A stretch of DNA of 13,754 nucleotides from Hyphomicrobiales bacterium. GTDB lineage: Bacteria; Pseudomonadota; Alphaproteobacteria; Rhizobiales; Xanthobacteraceae. The translations under genes were made by a program, and so were the position numbers. Shown in pieces: positions 13,045 through 13,754 of the stretch (position 1 is its first letter; each line of letters begins with the position of its first letter). Under the pieces are notes generated by a model. That model made no database searches and was not told the DNA's origin. It saw only the letters and a program-made list of their open reading frames with translations. The stretch spans positions 272 to 14,025 of the forward strand of contig PLTE01000164.1 of the NCBI GenBank assembly GCA_003164375.1. The letters run 5' to 3'.

Positions 13045-13754
13045 ATGGATAAACGGATGCGATCGCCTGACGCCAATCCTGTCGGCTTGTCGGCGGTAAC
13101 GGCCAGTGCCCTTGCCGTCCGTGCACAGGGCGTGTCGCTGACCTTCGAAACGTCGGACGGTGAAGTAGAGGCCCTGTCGGGCGTCGACCTGGATGTCGCC
13201 GCGGGCGATTTTGTTTCCTTCATCGGACCGTCAGGGTGCGGCAAGACCACCTTGTTGCGCGTTATAGCCGATCTCGAGCAGCCCACGGCCGGGACAATTT
13301 TAATCAACGGCGTCACGCCGGAAACGGCGCGCCTGCAGCGACACTATGGCTATGTGTTCCAAGCGCCCGCACTCTATCCATGGCGGACGATCGAGCGCAA
13401 CGTGGCGCTGCCGTTGGAAATCATGGGGCTGGACGCGGCAACGCGCCGCGAGCGGATCGCGCATTATCTGAAACTCGTCAATCTGTCCGGCTTCGAACGC
13501 AAATATCCCTGGCAGCTCTCCGGCGGCATGCAGCAGCGCGCTTCGATCGCGCGCGCATTGTCGTTTGAGCCAGCGCTGCTGTTGATGGACGAACCGTTCG
13601 GAGCGCTCGATGAAATCGTGCGCGATCACCTCAATGAGCAATTGCTGCGACTTTGGAACCAGACCGAAAAAACCGTGGTGTTCGTCACCCATTCGATACC
13701 CGAAGCCGTATTCTTGTCGACGAAGATCGTGGTGATGTCGCCGCGGCCGGGACG
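13045..13754 (+). CDS. NitT/TauT-type ABC transporter ATP-binding protein (partial, C-terminus off the right edge)
   Basis: ATPase of the SsuB/TauB/ThiZ class, which powers import of organic nitrogen or sulfur compounds, thiamine precursors and similar small molecules. Visible: 236 residues, with Walker A GPSGCGKTT (61-69), Q-loop Q106 in VFQAPALYPWRTI, signature LSGGM (158-162), Walker B LLLMDEP (178-184), D-loop GALD, and H216 in VTHSIPEA. It is almost complete; about 20-40 residues are cut off. The ATG at 13045 is chosen, but AAGG lies only 1 nt upstream; ATG 13057 or GTG 13024 are alternatives. Permease and binding-protein genes would be expected beyond the edge. It is transcribed away from the Mo-hydroxylase cluster and may share control with it. 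The substrate is undetermined. Confidence 0.92.
   Translation, partial: MDKRMRSPDANPVGLSAVTASALAVRAQGVSLTFETSDGEVEALSGVDLDVAAGDFVSFIGPSGCGKTTLLRVIADLEQPTAGTILINGVTPETARLQRHYGYVFQAPALYPWRTIERNVALPLEIMGLDAATRRERIAHYLKLVNLSGFERKYPWQLSGGMQQRASIARALSFEPALLLMDEPFGALDEIVRDHLNEQLLRLWNQTEKTVVFVTHSIPEAVFLSTKIVVMSPRPG

Noticed and set aside
1..13754. CRISPR array, insertion sequence or prophage genes
   Set aside because: No regularly spaced repeats of CRISPR size, no transposase or integrase, and no terminal inverted repeats were seen anywhere in the window.

Overview
The window is high-GC DNA with tightly packed, mostly minus-strand genes. Codon use and protein style (NodD-like LysR regulator, CoxM/CoxS/CoxL-type molybdenum hydroxylase, BMP-type ABC importer) suggest an alphaproteobacterium, probably of the Hyphomicrobiales (Bradyrhizobium/Afipia/Rhodoplanes-like). 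That placement is by impression; no rRNA, tRNA or other marker gene is present.

Layout. (1) 1-3248, minus strand: three genes of a BMP/NupOPQ-type ABC importer, in transcription order duplicated ATPase, permease 1, permease 2 (cut by the left edge). The genes overlap by 11 bp and 4 bp. No binding protein is visible; it may lie beyond the left edge. (2) 3249-3552: divergent control region with 15-bp-period direct repeats and two inverted repeats. (3) 3553-4506, plus strand: LysR-type regulator. (4) 4530-12767, minus strand: seven genes transcribed leftward. Order: FAD subunit, [2Fe-2S] subunit and molybdopterin subunit of a xanthine dehydrogenase/aldehyde oxidase-family enzyme; an NmrA-like NAD(P)-binding protein; an NCS1 nucleobase transporter; a cytosine-deaminase-like amidohydrolase; a flavodoxin-fold NAD(P)H oxidoreductase. 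The first four are separated by only 1-4 nt; the only sizeable gaps are 101 bp and 74 bp. (5) 12768-13044: AT-richer divergent intergenic region with a good dyad. (6) 13045 to the right edge, plus strand: ATPase of a NitT/TauT-type ABC importer, truncated by the window.

How it may work together (inference). Up to three importers surround a ring-oxidising Mo hydroxylase and a deaminase-type amidohydrolase. This looks like a locus for uptake and catabolism of a nucleobase or a related N-heterocycle: import, hydrolytic deamination, then hydroxylation at a ring carbon or aldehyde. The exact substrate cannot be read from the sequence. The Mo subunit has the PYRGAGR active-site loop, so it is not a true CO dehydrogenase. 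The amidohydrolase keeps the metal and catalytic residues of cytosine deaminase but lacks its cytosine-recognising glutamine. The least explained non-coding signals are the 15-bp repeats before the ABC operon, the dyad at 12903-12925, and a tRNA T-arm-like sequence next to a perfect hairpin at 8137-8191.
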